Source of the DNA: Flavobacteriales bacterium
Lineage (GTDB): Bacteria > Bacteroidota > Bacteroidia > Flavobacteriales_F > PHOS-HE28
NCBI GenBank assembly: GCA_016721005.1
Contig: JADKJM010000016.1
Location: 1-64,000 of the forward strand
Direction of reading: 5' to 3'
DNA: 64,000 bases
Positions 19,739-29,244 of this stretch are shown here, piece after piece. The translations under genes and the position numbers were made by a program. The notes below the pieces were generated by a model. That model saw only the letters and a program-made list of their open reading frames with translations, made no database searches and was not told the DNA's origin. How positions within the stretch are numbered: position 1 is the first letter of the stretch; each line of letters opens with the position of its first letter.

Positions 19739-21025
19739 ATGTCCATCCTGATCGTCGTCGTATTCATCCTTGGCTATACGGCCATCGCCCTCGAACATCC
19801 GTTGCGGATGAACAAGGCCGCTCCGGCGCTGCTCACCGGCATGCTCGTGTGGACCTTGGTAATGGTGCTTGATGTGGGTGGCCATGGCGCCGGCGGGGTC
19901 GAGGCGAAAGTGGGATCCTTGTTCCATCACCTCGGTGAGATCGCGAGCATCCTGTTCTTCCTGCTCGGTGCGATGACCGTGGTGGAACTGATGGACGCGC
20001 ACGGGGGCTTCGAGGTCATCACGGATCGCATCCGTTCCCGGAACCGGTTGGTCCTGCTCTGGGTCGTCGGCTTCATCACCTTCTTTCTTTCTGCCGCACT
20101 GGACAACCTCACCACGGCTATCGTCATGGCGGCGCTGTTGCGCAAATTGGTGGGCGACAAGAACGATCTCTGGACCTTCGGCGGTGTGGTGATCATCTCC
20201 GCGAATGCGGGTGGCGCATGGAGCCCGATCGGCGACGTGACCACGATCATGCTCTGGATCGGTGGACAGGTAACGACGTGGAACATCATCAAGATGTTGA
20301 TCATCCCGAGCCTGGTCTGTTTGATCCTGCCGCTGGTTTGGCTCAGCTTCAGCATGCGGGGCCTGGTGCGGCGGCCGGCACCGGATCATGCGGACGACAA
20401 CGTGAACCTGATCTCCAAACGACAGAAGTACATGGTCTTCGCCTTGGGCGTGATGACCTTGCTTGGGGTTCCTGTATTCAAGGGATACACCCACCTTCCC
20501 CCGTTCATGGGCATCATGTTCGGCCTTTCCATCCTGTGGATGTACACCGAGTTCATCCATACACGGGGGATGGAAGCGCGCGGCCAGTACCAGGTCACGG
20601 CGATCCTCAGCCGCGTGGATCATTCCAGCATCCTGTTCTTCCTCGGGATCCTCATCGCTGTGGGTGGCCTGCAGACCTCGGGCTATCTGGAAATGCTGGC
20701 GGGCTGGTTGGGGGCGAACCTGCCGAACGTGTATGCGGTGAACGGTGCGTTGGGCATGCTGTCCGCCATTGTGGACAACGTTCCACTGGTGGCCGCAGCG
20801 CAAGGGATGTATCCGATGACGACCTACCCTCCCGATCACATTTTCTGGGAGTTGCTCGCGCTGTGTGCCGGAACCGGTGGTAGCATGCTCATCATCGGAT
20901 CCGCTGCTGGTGTGGCGGTCATGGGTGTGCTCGGCATCGAATTCATGTGGTACGTCAAGCGGATGTTCGTTCCGGCGGCCATCGGCTATGTGGGTGCCAT
21001 GCTCACGTACTGGTTGCTGGTGTAG
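19739..21025 (+). CDS. nhaD: Na+/H+ antiporter, NhaD family
   Basis: Inner-membrane exchanger that expels sodium in return for protons. It has 428 residues and about ten or more hydrophobic segments. The N-terminus LGYTAIALEHPLRMNKAAPA is characteristic of NhaD. Conserved parts include LFFLLGAMTVVELMDAHGGF, ALDNLTTAIVMAALLRKLVG, NAGGAWSPIGDVTTIMLWIG and SAIVDNVPLVAAAQGMY. These carry the buried acidic and polar residues expected of ion-transporter (IT) superfamily carriers. The next gene, another cation antiporter, starts about 120 bp downstream in the same direction, so they may serve together in sodium and pH homeostasis. Confidence 0.93.
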   Translation: MSILIVVVFILGYTAIALEHPLRMNKAAPALLTGMLVWTLVMVLDVGGHGAGGVEAKVGSLFHHLGEIASILFFLLGAMTVVELMDAHGGFEVITDRIRSRNRLVLLWVVGFITFFLSAALDNLTTAIVMAALLRKLVGDKNDLWTFGGVVIISANAGGAWSPIGDVTTIMLWIGGQVTTWNIIKMLIIPSLVCLILPLVWLSFSMRGLVRRPAPDHADDNVNLISKRQKYMVFALGVMTLLGVPVFKGYTHLPPFMGIMFGLSILWMYTEFIHTRGMEARGQYQVTAILSRVDHSSILFFLGILIAVGGLQTSGYLEMLAGWLGANLPNVYAVNGALGMLSAIVDNVPLVAAAQGMYPMTTYPPDHIFWELLALCAGTGGSMLIIGSAAGVAVMGVLGIEFMWYVKRMFVPAAIGYVGAMLTYWLLV

Positions 21026-21145
21026 TCCGCGCGATCAGGTGGTCCTGACCAGCGGAACGGGTCAGCGCTATTCTTCCTCCGGGTGGATAATTGAAGTGAC
21101 AGCGCCTCCCCGCAGTGGAAGTAGTTCCGGATATTGGCTCCGCGC

Positions 21146-22345
21146 ATGAACGCTTATACCCTCCTCATCGTTCTCAGCGGGCTGGTCATCTTCAGCTACC
21201 TGTTCGACCTGTCCGCGAAGCATACGCGCATTCCGGCCGTGATCATGTTGATGGCCTTGGGCATGGCGATCCGGTTCGCGATCGACTCCACGGGTGTTCC
21301 AAGACCGGGGATCGTGGACATCCTTCCGGCATTGGGCAATGTCGGTTTGATCATGATCGTGTTCGAAGGTGGCCTGGACCTGGTCTATGATCGTTCCAAG
21401 AACGTGCTCATCCGCAAGGCTTTCCTCTCCGCACTCGGCCTGTTGCTCATCACCACCGGGAGCATTGCATTACTCCTGCATGGCCTCACGGGCTTGTCCT
21501 GGTTGATATGCCTCGCCAACGCCATTCCGCTGAGTGTGATCAGTTCCGCCGTGGCGATCCCCTCGGTAACCCACTTGGATCGGAACTCGCGTGAGTTCGT
21601 GGTGTACGAATCGTCGCTTTCGGATATCCTGGGGATCGTGGCGTTCAATTTCGTGGTGTCCAATGAATCCTTCGGTGCTGCGGCGTTCGGTCACTTGACC
21701 TTGGAGATCGTTGCGGTGGTACTCATCAGCGCGGTGTTCTGCATGGTGCTCCTGTGGCTCATGGGCAGGATCACGCATTCCGTGAAGTTCTTCCTGATCA
21801 TGGCGATCCTCGTTCTCGTGTACGCCGTCGGCAAGCAGTTCCATCTATCCACGCTGGTGGTGGTGCTCGCCTTCGGACTGTTCCTGGCGAATGCTCCGCT
21901 CATCCCCTTCGCTTGGTTCAAGGAGCGCTTCCTCTACCCCCATTTCGACAAGGACCTGGGGCAGATGCACCAGCTTTCCCGGGAAAGCGCATTCCTGCTC
22001 CGCACCTTCTTCTTCGTGCTTTTCGGCTACACCATCCTACCGGGGGAATTGAAGGATACGCACATGCTGTTGCTGGCCAGTGTGATGCTGGCGCTCACCT
22101 TGCTGTTGCGTGCGTTGTTCCTGAAATTCGCGCTGCGCATGGACATCCGCACACTGGTGTACATCACCCCGCGCGGCCTTATCAGCATCCTGCTGTTCCT
22201 GAGCCTTCCGGAGCGCTTCAGGATCCCATTAGTGAGCACCGGCCTGCTGTTCGCCATAGTGATCGGTACATGTACGGTGATGGCGCTCGGGTTGATCGGC
22301 GCGAAGCGCTCAATCGACCTTCCCGTTGCTGACGGCGGTGAGTGA
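21146..22345 (+). CDS. CPA1-type cation:proton antiporter
   Basis: A 399-residue inner-membrane protein of the monovalent cation:proton antiporter type. It opens YTLLIVLSGLVIFSYLFDLS and has VIMLMALGMAIRF, VGLIMIVFEGGLDL (the FEGGLDL motif typical of NhaP/CPA1 carriers), SSAVAIPSVTHL, and YESSLSDILGIVAFNFVV with the conserved acidic residue. ITPRGLISILLFLSLPE is near the end. I chose the ATG at 21146 over an upstream TTG at 21134. No C-terminal TrkA-type domain is present. Its 3' end overlaps the convergent nitrilase gene by 36 bp. Confidence 0.85.
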   Translation: MNAYTLLIVLSGLVIFSYLFDLSAKHTRIPAVIMLMALGMAIRFAIDSTGVPRPGIVDILPALGNVGLIMIVFEGGLDLVYDRSKNVLIRKAFLSALGLLLITTGSIALLLHGLTGLSWLICLANAIPLSVISSAVAIPSVTHLDRNSREFVVYESSLSDILGIVAFNFVVSNESFGAAAFGHLTLEIVAVVLISAVFCMVLLWLMGRITHSVKFFLIMAILVLVYAVGKQFHLSTLVVVLAFGLFLANAPLIPFAWFKERFLYPHFDKDLGQMHQLSRESAFLLRTFFFVLFGYTILPGELKDTHMLLLASVMLALTLLLRALFLKFALRMDIRTLVYITPRGLISILLFLSLPERFRIPLVSTGLLFAIVIGTCTVMALGLIGAKRSIDLPVADGGE

Positions 22346-23851
22346 ATAGAGATCGGGCCTGCGGTCCTTCAGGATCTGCACGGTTCCGTAGTGATGCAGT
22401 TCCTTCAGCAGGCTGAGGTCCACATCCACCACGAGCACCATTTCCGTATTCGCGGTGGCCTCCCCTTTCACGCCGGTCGAGGGGAATGGGAAATCGCAAG
22501 GCGTGAACACCGCGCTCTGCGCGTACTGGATGTCCATATTCTTCACCCGCGGCAGGTTGCCGACACTGCCGGCGATCGCCACGAAGCATTCGTTCTCGAT
22601 GGCCCTCGCTTGAGCGCAATGGCGCACGCGTGAAAATCCATTCTGTGTATCAGTGAGGAACGGTACAAAGAGGATCTCCATGCCGTCCAAGGCGAGTAGC
22701 CGGACCAGCTCCGGGAATTCGCAATCGTAGCAGATGACGATGCCCACCTTGCCGCGATCGGTCTGCATCACGCGGAAACCATCCCCGCCGGTGATCCCCC
22801 ATGCCCTGCGTTCATTCGGTGTGATGTGGATCTTGTCGTACCGCTCCCAGGTCCCATCCCTGCGACAGAGGAAACCCACGTTGAGTAATCGCCCTTTCTC
22901 CACCAGCGGCATGCTCCCGGTGATGATGTTCACATTGTATCGCACGGCCGCCGTGATCATGTGATCCCGGATGGGCAGTGTATGCTCAGCGAGCATTCGA
23001 ATGGCCTCTGCCTCCGTGTGGTCATTGTAGGCCGACATCAACGGCGCGTTGAACAGCTCAGGGAACACGGCGAAATCGCTCCCGTAGCCGCTCACCACTT
23101 CGAGGAAGAACTCCACCTGCTCCAGCAATTCGGAACGATCACGGTAGGTGCGCATTTGCCACTGCACGAGGCCGAGGCGGACATTGCGCGTATCCTGCCG
23201 ATCGAACCGGTCCTCGTTGTGGTAGATGTTGTCCCATTCCAGCAGGACCGCGAATTCGAGCGATTGCTTATCGTCCGGCATATAGCCTCGGAGCAACTTG
23301 ACCACATGGAAATCGTTCGCCAGTTGAAAGGACAGCACGGGGTCGTGGATCTCCTTCATGCGCACCTTCTCGATGTACTCCTTCGGCTTCAGGGTTGTGG
23401 AGTAGTTGTGGTAGTTGGGCATCCTTCCACCGAACATCACCGCACGCAGATTCAATCGTTCACAGACCTCCTTGCGCGCTTCGTACAACCGGCGCCCCAG
23501 TCGCCTTGCCCGATACTCCGGGTGTACGAAGACCTCGATCCCGTATAGGGTATCCCCCTTTTCGGAGTGCGTGTTGAACGTATAGTCACCGGTCACCTTG
23601 CGGTAATCGTGGTCCAGACCGATCTTATCGATATCGACGATGATGGACAAGGCACAGCCCACCAGGCGGCCATTCACGAAGATGCCGAGCTGCCCTTCCG
23701 GGAACAGGTTGAGCAGGCGGGAGATCGTCTCCTTCTTCCAAAGAGCACCGCTCCATTGCGGGTACGCGGCCCGCATGGATTCCGCGAAATCCTCGTACAC
23801 CTCCATGTTCAACGGATGTACTTCCACCAGTTCTTCCACACGATCAGCCAT
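22310..23851 (-). CDS. GNAT acetyltransferase / carbon-nitrogen hydrolase fusion
   Basis: A 513-residue two-domain cytoplasmic protein. Residues about 10-200 form a GNAT domain (VEVFVHPEYRARRLGRRLYE is the acetyl-CoA-binding stretch). Residues about 225-490 form a nitrilase-fold amidohydrolase. Its triad is Glu265 (FPELFNAP), Lys340 (YDKIHITPNE) and Cys374 (VICYDCEFPE). This fusion is a known bacterial family whose substrate is not established. It overlaps the + strand antiporter gene tail by 36 bp. The DUF389 gene lies upstream in the same direction with a gap of about 40 bp. Confidence 0.92.
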   Translation of the reverse strand: MADRVEELVEVHPLNMEVYEDFAESMRAAYPQWSGALWKKETISRLLNLFPEGQLGIFVNGRLVGCALSIIVDIDKIGLDHDYRKVTGDYTFNTHSEKGDTLYGIEVFVHPEYRARRLGRRLYEARKEVCERLNLRAVMFGGRMPNYHNYSTTLKPKEYIEKVRMKEIHDPVLSFQLANDFHVVKLLRGYMPDDKQSLEFAVLLEWDNIYHNEDRFDRQDTRNVRLGLVQWQMRTYRDRSELLEQVEFFLEVVSGYGSDFAVFPELFNAPLMSAYNDHTEAEAIRMLAEHTLPIRDHMITAAVRYNVNIITGSMPLVEKGRLLNVGFLCRRDGTWERYDKIHITPNERRAWGITGGDGFRVMQTDRGKVGIVICYDCEFPELVRLLALDGMEILFVPFLTDTQNGFSRVRHCAQARAIENECFVAIAGSVGNLPRVKNMDIQYAQSAVFTPCDFPFPSTGVKGEATANTEMVLVVDVDLSLLKELHHYGTVQILKDRRPDLYSLTAVSNGKVD

Positions 23852-23889
23852 GTCTCTTTCCTTAGTGTCCTAATGGACGTTCTTGATCT

Positions 23890-25233
23890 TCAATGCCTCT
23901 TCCTTCGCGCACGGACAACCGGCTGCGCAACAGGTGGTGAAACCACCAGTCGGAACGGCCCACCTGCCAACTTGATGGTGAGCCATCCTTCCAGACGCCG
24001 GTATTCCGCGCTGTCCGGTCCGTCGGTGAAATGAGCCATCACCATCGTCGGGATCGAATCGCCTTCCACCGCCGCATTCTCATCGACGCCCAGGAACAAT
24101 AGCGCTGGGTGTTCCGCCCGGGCCTCAGCCAACAACTGCGCGCGACCGGCCTTCACGTTCGCTAGACTATCGTACACCATCCGGATCCGACCCATCAACG
24201 CCTTCCGTTCCGCCAGCAAGTTCGTCGCATTGTCCTCCATCGCCTTGTCCGCTTGCCCGATCTCCGTGAGACTGAGCCCGGTGCGGACATCCAAGTGTGC
24301 ATCCCCGATGCCATGCAGGGCCATCCGTTCGCGCAGCCGGGCCTCTTCGATCACATCCACTCCGCGCCCCATGTACGTCAGTCGGATGGTGCGCTCCTTC
24401 ACGTCCACCACATTCGCCACAAGATAATTGTCCGGGATGGTCGCTTCCTGTGCGATGAATTCCTCGCATTTGCGTTTGAATGCATTCTGTTCCACCAACC
24501 GGTAGGCCAAGTAGATACTCGGCAACACGGTACAGATCACGATCACCGCGGTCGATCGCTTCATCCTTCTGGTCGTTCGTTCATCCAACATCTGTTTCGC
24601 AGGATAGCGAAGCCAACGCACCGTGAACAAGGCTGCAATGCTGATGAAGACCGAATTGATGATGAAGAGATACATGGCCCCGAAGAAGAACGGCCAATTC
24701 AAGTGCGCCAACCCGAACCCTGCGGTACACAGAGGGGGCATGAGCGCGGTGGCGATGGCCACACCCGGCACCACGTTGCCCCTCTCCTTGCTCGCACTGG
24801 CAATGATGCCCGCGAATCCACCAGATACAGCGATCAGCACATCCCAGATCGTCGGTGAAGTGCGGGCGAGTATCTCGGAATGTGCCTCGTCCAGTGGACT
24901 CAGGAAGAAGTAGATCGTGGACGTGGCAACGCTAGCCAATGCGGCGAAACTCAGGTTCTTCAGCCCGCGTTTCACCAGCTCCAGGTCCATCACCCCCAGA
25001 CCGGCACCCACACCCACGATCGGGCCCATGAGCGGGGAGATCAACATCGCACCGATGATCACGGCGGCGGAGTTGACGTTGAGCCCCACCGAAGCGATGA
25101 TGATGGCGAAGATCAGGATGAGGATGTTCGTCCCTCTGAAAGAGACACCCTTCAGGATGTTCTCCATCGCCACCTCATGGGCTTCGGCATTCTTGCCGAG
25201 CTTGAACAAATTGATGAATCCTTCCAACGTCAT
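23890..25233 (-). CDS. DUF389 (TIGR00341-type) membrane protein
   Basis: A 447-residue membrane protein of unknown function. The start at 25233 (MTLEGFINLFKLGKNAEAHE) fits the family; 21 more in-frame residues upstream look non-native. The DUF389 core follows: FRGTNILILIFAIIIASVGL, NSAAVIIGAMLISPLMGPIV, GLKNLSFAALASVATSTIYF, SGGFAGIIASASKERGNVVP and GVAIATALMPPLCTAGFGLA, then two more helices. The C-terminal about 190 residues are soluble and include a mixed alpha/beta region (VDVKERTIRLTYMGRGVDVI). It ends in a basic tail VVRARRKRH. Confidence 0.88.
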   Translation of the reverse strand: MTLEGFINLFKLGKNAEAHEVAMENILKGVSFRGTNILILIFAIIIASVGLNVNSAAVIIGAMLISPLMGPIVGVGAGLGVMDLELVKRGLKNLSFAALASVATSTIYFFLSPLDEAHSEILARTSPTIWDVLIAVSGGFAGIIASASKERGNVVPGVAIATALMPPLCTAGFGLAHLNWPFFFGAMYLFIINSVFISIAALFTVRWLRYPAKQMLDERTTRRMKRSTAVIVICTVLPSIYLAYRLVEQNAFKRKCEEFIAQEATIPDNYLVANVVDVKERTIRLTYMGRGVDVIEEARLRERMALHGIGDAHLDVRTGLSLTEIGQADKAMEDNATNLLAERKALMGRIRMVYDSLANVKAGRAQLLAEARAEHPALLFLGVDENAAVEGDSIPTMVMAHFTDGPDSAEYRRLEGWLTIKLAGGPFRLVVSPPVAQPVVRARRKRH

Positions 25234-25392
25234 GGAGCGGCGAGGTGGGTGGTTATCGGACAACGGCGAATGTATCGCCCGGGCCGCTTGGATCACGGCG
25301 TGGTCAAGGCCGGTCGATCCGGAAGGTACCCGACCAGGAATGGCGTGAGCCGCCCCTCCCGGAACGGCCCCTGCTCGAACGTGGTCTGCTTC

Positions 25393-25656
25393 CTAGTTGG
25401 ATGCCGCCCACTTGCGGACCTCTGTGTGGTACCATTCGTCCGCTTCCTTGCTCCACGTATGGTTGCTGCGGATGTGGGCAATGGTGTTCTTCTCCACCTC
25501 GGTGTACTTGCCACCATCCCTTGCTTCCGCGAAGATCAGCTTCGCTGTCTCCAAGGTCACGGTCTTATCCACGGTGTTCGCTGTGGCGTCCTCCACCAGC
25601 TTCATCATCTTCACGTCGAAAGTCGTCTTGTCATTGGTCAATGTGCTCGTTGTCAT
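25393..25656 (-). CDS. Small hypothetical protein, 87 aa
   Basis: I do not recognise a family. The start MTTSTLTNDKTTFDVKMMKL at 25656 is preceded by an A-rich stretch (aacaaagaacc), common before Bacteroidota starts. The sequence is rich in charged residues and looks helical: LEDATANTVDKTVTLETAK-like helices, then RDGGKYTEVEKNTIAHIRSN, then WSKEADEWYHTEVRKWAAS. The paired aromatic residues near the end suggest a small folded cytoplasmic domain. It has no signal peptide. It stands alone upstream of the DUF389 gene with a 159-bp gap. Confidence 0.6.
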   Translation of the reverse strand: MTTSTLTNDKTTFDVKMMKLVEDATANTVDKTVTLETAKLIFAEARDGGKYTEVEKNTIAHIRSNHTWSKEADEWYHTEVRKWAASN

Positions 25657-25914
25657 GGTTCTTTGTTTTGAATGTTCAGACCACTTCAGGTAGGCCCTTT
25701 CACCTTTCCCCTGCTTCGGCGCGATGGTGCGCCCTTCAGGGCACGGATACCGGCATTTGCGTGGATCCCGTATTCGATCCTGCCATCCTCCGTCCGACCC
25801 GATCGAACATCCCTGCTCGCCGGTCACTAACAGAACGGGGGGTTCATGGAGCGGTCACAACTTCACTGCGGATGCTGGAATGGCCGGGCAGGGCAAACGC
25901 ATCTTCTTCACCTA

Positions 25915-26145
25915 TTGGTCCGGGCCTTCAGCCCTGGAATACCACATGCATCATCCCAGCCAATGGCGTGGCCATCGGCTGGGATGATGCCGGGCCGTTG
26001 GCCCTCAACGCGTTAAGAAAAGGGTGGTATGGGCGTGACCCACCCGTTCGGGGAAGGGCTGAAGGCCCGACCTGATGCCTGCCCCATGGCTTCGCCATGG
26101 GGCAGGCGGTGCCGAATGAGCCGGAGGGCTGAAGGCCCGACCACA
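25915..26145. repeat. Cluster of three palindromic repeats in an intergenic region
   Basis: The 539-bp gap 25657-26195 holds no gene. It contains a near-perfect 19-bp inverted pair (catcatcccagccaatggc with gccatcggctgggatgatg) at about 25949-25990. A perfect 14-bp stem with a 3-nt loop lies at 26077-26107 (gcctgccccatggc / gccatggggcaggc). The motif gggctgaaggcccg occurs at about 26055 and 26125 and inverted at 25920. These look like REP-type elements. Confidence 0.7.
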
Positions 26146-26195
26146 TAACCATGGCTTGGAATTCTGATGCGGATGCTGTGGTGGCCCGGGCACAA

Positions 26196-27852
26196 CTACC
26201 GCGCGTAGAGCGCATAGGTCCCGTTCGTGTGGACGGGTTGCGGGAACCAGTGCGCGAGCTCCGGCATCCGTTCGATATCCGCCATGCGCACCAGTACGTG
26301 CGTAACGCGGTACGCCTCCAGGACCTTCAGCGCCTGCGGGTCGGATCTTTCAAGGGCCGCCAACAATTGTGCGCGTGCTGCTTCGCGCGGTGCCGGCAGC
26401 ACGTAGGGGTTCGCCATGGAAGCATTGGTGGCCACGGTCTTTCTCGCGCTTGCCATCACGACCCACAGGGAGAGTTCGTCATCACAAAGCACCACGGCTT
26501 CCCAGGGCAGCTTGTCACGCAAGGTGGCGTACATGTCCGTGGCGTCCGTATCCGCCATCCGGGTCATGCTGAACATGCGTGTATTGACCAGGTCGGGGCG
26601 ATTCGCATTCGTAGGATAGATCGCCAAAGTCCCGACCAGCACGAGTACGGCGGTCATGGCCGCCAGCCGATCCCGTTTGAATTCGGCCGACCGATCGCCA
26701 TGGTACCGGTCCACCACCCATTGAAGCATGTGCAGGACCGCGATGCCCACCCCCAGAGCCATGGCGGTCTTCAGGTAAGAGTAGAAGTGGAACGAGGGAA
26801 CGGAGGTCGGCAGCTTGATCCCGTACTTCAATCCCAGTTCCATCGCCAGGTACGCGTACAACGCCAAGGTGGCCGTCAAACCCACCCACATGAGCATCAA
26901 GGTGCGCTGGATCGATCGCTTCCCCCGGAAGAGGAGGAACAAACCCGCAATACCCATGGCGACGAAGAGGGTGACATTGTGGTACAGGAAACGATCCGCA
27001 TGCCGGAATGACAAGGGTTCGTACGTGAAGGCGGTGGGTATGCGGTCCTTTTGGTCCAGCATGTAATCACCGACCACGTACCAGATCAACGGCAGGCTGA
27101 CCAGGATGAAGGTTGCGCCCGCAGCAACCCCGCAAAGCAGGTATCGCCCGGCCTGCGCACGATCGCGGATCCGCCAAGCGGCGATGGCCCTGCTGATGAT
27201 GTGGATGGCGATCATACTGCACAATGAGGATGGCCGGTGCCGCATGGCTGAGGAACAACAGGCCAGCGCCGATCCCGACGGCGGCCCATACCACCCAGGA
27301 TACGCTCCGGAAGGCGCGGAACAGGACCAGAAGCATCAGGAGGAACAGGCCCTGCGCGAAATTCATCGCAAGGAACAGCGGCGAATACGTGGCCACCGCC
27401 CAACCCGGCTCCTGGCCGGGGAGCACGAAGAGATACGCGGCCAAGGCGACCACGGCGACCGATGACCCGAACCAACGCCAGGCAAGCAGGAAGAAAACGA
27501 TGGGTGCGAGCAGGTTCCAGAAAGCCCCTGCGCGGGCCTGGAGCACCTGGAGATCCACCCCGGTGAATTCCACCGCATACGCTTCCAAGGTGAACACCAT
27601 GGGCGTGAACCACATCGACTCGCCGGTGTACAAGGGATCCTCCCCATAGTGCCCATCGAGGATGCTTTGCGCGAAGGAGGCATCGCGGGCATGATCCATG
27701 TAGGGCGGCCAAGTGAGATCATACGATCGGCGAACACCGGCGTTGAACGCGAGGGTGATCATGAAGATGGCCAGAAGCACAGGAGTCGAGCCGATGCCCC
27801 CAAGGATCTTCCGGATCCCGCTCCTACCGGTCGTGCTGCCCTCCATACTCAT
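26196..27852 (-). CDS. Multi-pass membrane protein, GT-C glycosyltransferase-like (one frameshift)
   Basis: A polytopic membrane protein of about 550 residues after correction. It resembles GT-C transferases (PMT/ArnT type), which move sugars from lipid carriers on the periplasmic side. The start at 27852 (MSMEGSTTGRSGIRKI) overlaps the upstream stop as ATGA. The first loop has YDLTWPPYMDHARDASFAQS and GESMWFTPMVFTLEAYAVEF, with acidic residues where GT-C catalytic Asp would lie. At about 27213 one extra T shifts the frame. Removing it gives ILIVQMIAIHIISRAIAAWR. The soluble C-terminal part ends WFPQPVHTNGTYALYAR. Transferase activity is an inference from topology. Confidence 0.65.
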
Positions 27853-28241
27853 CGGTCCAAGCGTTGCATTTCCAGTTCCTCTCCGTAATCGAAGCTCGGC
27901 GCCAAGCGCCAATACAAGGTGGTCCCGGTCCATCCATGGTAGCCCCTGATGCGCCGATCCAATTCATGCGCATCGGACCGGAGGAAACCTTCCGCAGCAT
28001 CCCACCACCACTTGGCCCGGAGCGTCACTTCCCCATTTTCCGCATACACCCGCAGCTCCCCATCCTTGTCCAGATCGATGCGGGCCGGGCGCGCCTCCTT
28101 TTGCAGGAACCAGGAGGAATGCAACCGATAGTTGCCGACCACCGCATCCTTCTCCACCGGCACGAAGGCCACCAGGACCACTGCGGCCCATAGCGCACAG
28201 AGGATGGTGATCGCCAGTAGTTTTCGCGGAAGGGGATCCAT
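27849..28241 (-). CDS. Hypothetical membrane-anchored protein, 130 aa
   Basis: The start MDPLPRKLLAITILCALWAA at 28241 gives one N-terminal membrane segment (about residues 7-28). It is followed by VGNYRLHSSWFLQKEARPAR and a small periplasmic domain, ARIDLDKDGELRVYAENGEV, then YWRLAPSFDYGEELEMQRLD. I know no family for it. The stop overlaps the next start (ATGA), so it is probably translated together with the GT-C-like gene and may work with it in the envelope. Confidence 0.65.
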   Translation of the reverse strand: MDPLPRKLLAITILCALWAAVVLVAFVPVEKDAVVGNYRLHSSWFLQKEARPARIDLDKDGELRVYAENGEVTLRAKWWWDAAEGFLRSDAHELDRRIRGYHGWTGTTLYWRLAPSFDYGEELEMQRLDR

Positions 28242-28530
28242 GATCAAGCGTTGGAATGGTCGTGGTCCGCTCTTGGTCGAGGAGTATCGAGGCAGCGATC
28301 CGGGATCCGGTTCGGCACACACATCATCACCGATCATCGCTGGCATGCTCCAAGTCGGGGGTTATTGCGATCAGGAAAAGGAGAAGTCCATGTACACGGA
28401 AGGGTGGCAAAGAAATGCATGATCCCACGGAATACGGTGGGCGGATGAAAGTTGGCCGGTGCGGAGCGGTGCCGGCTTCGCAGCGGTGGGTGCGCATCAA
28501 GCATTTTGAAAGCGGCCGATCGACGCTGTT

Positions 28531-28914
28531 CTACCTCGCGCTTGGTTCCGGACTTACGCCCCGATCGTACTGGCAGCACCCGGGCAATGCGCGATAGGCG
28601 GGATCCGTGGCGCGGAAGCGCTCGGTATCGTAGCCCGCATCCGCCACGCGTTGCAGGATCGCATCCAGATCGGTGCGCGTGCTGTCGTAGGTCACGCTTG
28701 CGGTCTTCGCATCGGTATCCCAATCCACGGCGGCTTCGCCCTTCACCGAACCGACCTTGTCGATGCGCGTCTTGCACATGTCGCAATCGCCGTTGATGCG
28801 CACGGTGACGGTGATCGCGTTCTCGATCCCACCAAGGCGGGGCCGGTCCTGTGCGCTGCTACTGGTTGCGAATGCGAGGAGCGGGAGAGCGAGGAAGAGG
28901 TTCAGGGGTTTCAT
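28531..28914 (-). CDS. Secreted HMA (heavy-metal-associated) domain protein
   Basis: A 127-residue protein with a signal peptide (MKPLNLFLALPLLAFATSSS). Its heavy-metal-associated domain has a CxxC motif at Cys44/Cys47 (NGDCDMCKTRIDK). The following GEAAVDWDTDAKTASVTYDS matches the beta-alpha-beta HMA fold. A C-terminal Cys-Cys pair (ALPGCCQYDR) is an extra. The likely role is periplasmic binding or transfer of copper or another soft metal. The copper ATPase and the HMA-AraC regulator elsewhere in the window suggest a metal-handling context, though they are not adjacent. Confidence 0.85.
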   Translation of the reverse strand: MKPLNLFLALPLLAFATSSSAQDRPRLGGIENAITVTVRINGDCDMCKTRIDKVGSVKGEAAVDWDTDAKTASVTYDSTRTDLDAILQRVADAGYDTERFRATDPAYRALPGCCQYDRGVSPEPSAR

Positions 28915-29244
28915 GCGTAGTGCGCCGTAGCGCGTGTTAGTTGGTCGAGCGTTCTGTGTTGCGCGAAGGCGTGATGCTTGAAGTTGACACAAAGCAACGA
29001 CCGCGCAGCCCGACGTGGCTTATAGGAAAGCGGGGAAGGCTTATACCGGGGGTGTTTGGACGTGCCCCTTCCCCCGGATGAAACTCCGGGGCTCGGGGTC
29101 CGGCTTTCCGCTTCAAGTCCGCGCCCTGATTACAGGGCTTGCGGGCTTTCCGCTGCGATCCGTCACGCGCTGACGCATGGCCCACATGACGGGTTGGAGC
29201 ATGTTGCTCTTCAGATGCTCAATTCGTTGCAACTTTGTCCAACG
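28915..29244. other. Intergenic region before the ParB/nuclease/methylase cassette
   Basis: About 330 bp with no gene I can support. It holds an imperfect GC-rich direct repeat around 29103-29155 (ggctttccgcttcaagtccg and ggctttccgctgcgatccgt). It is a possible left boundary of the acquired cassette. Confidence 0.4.
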
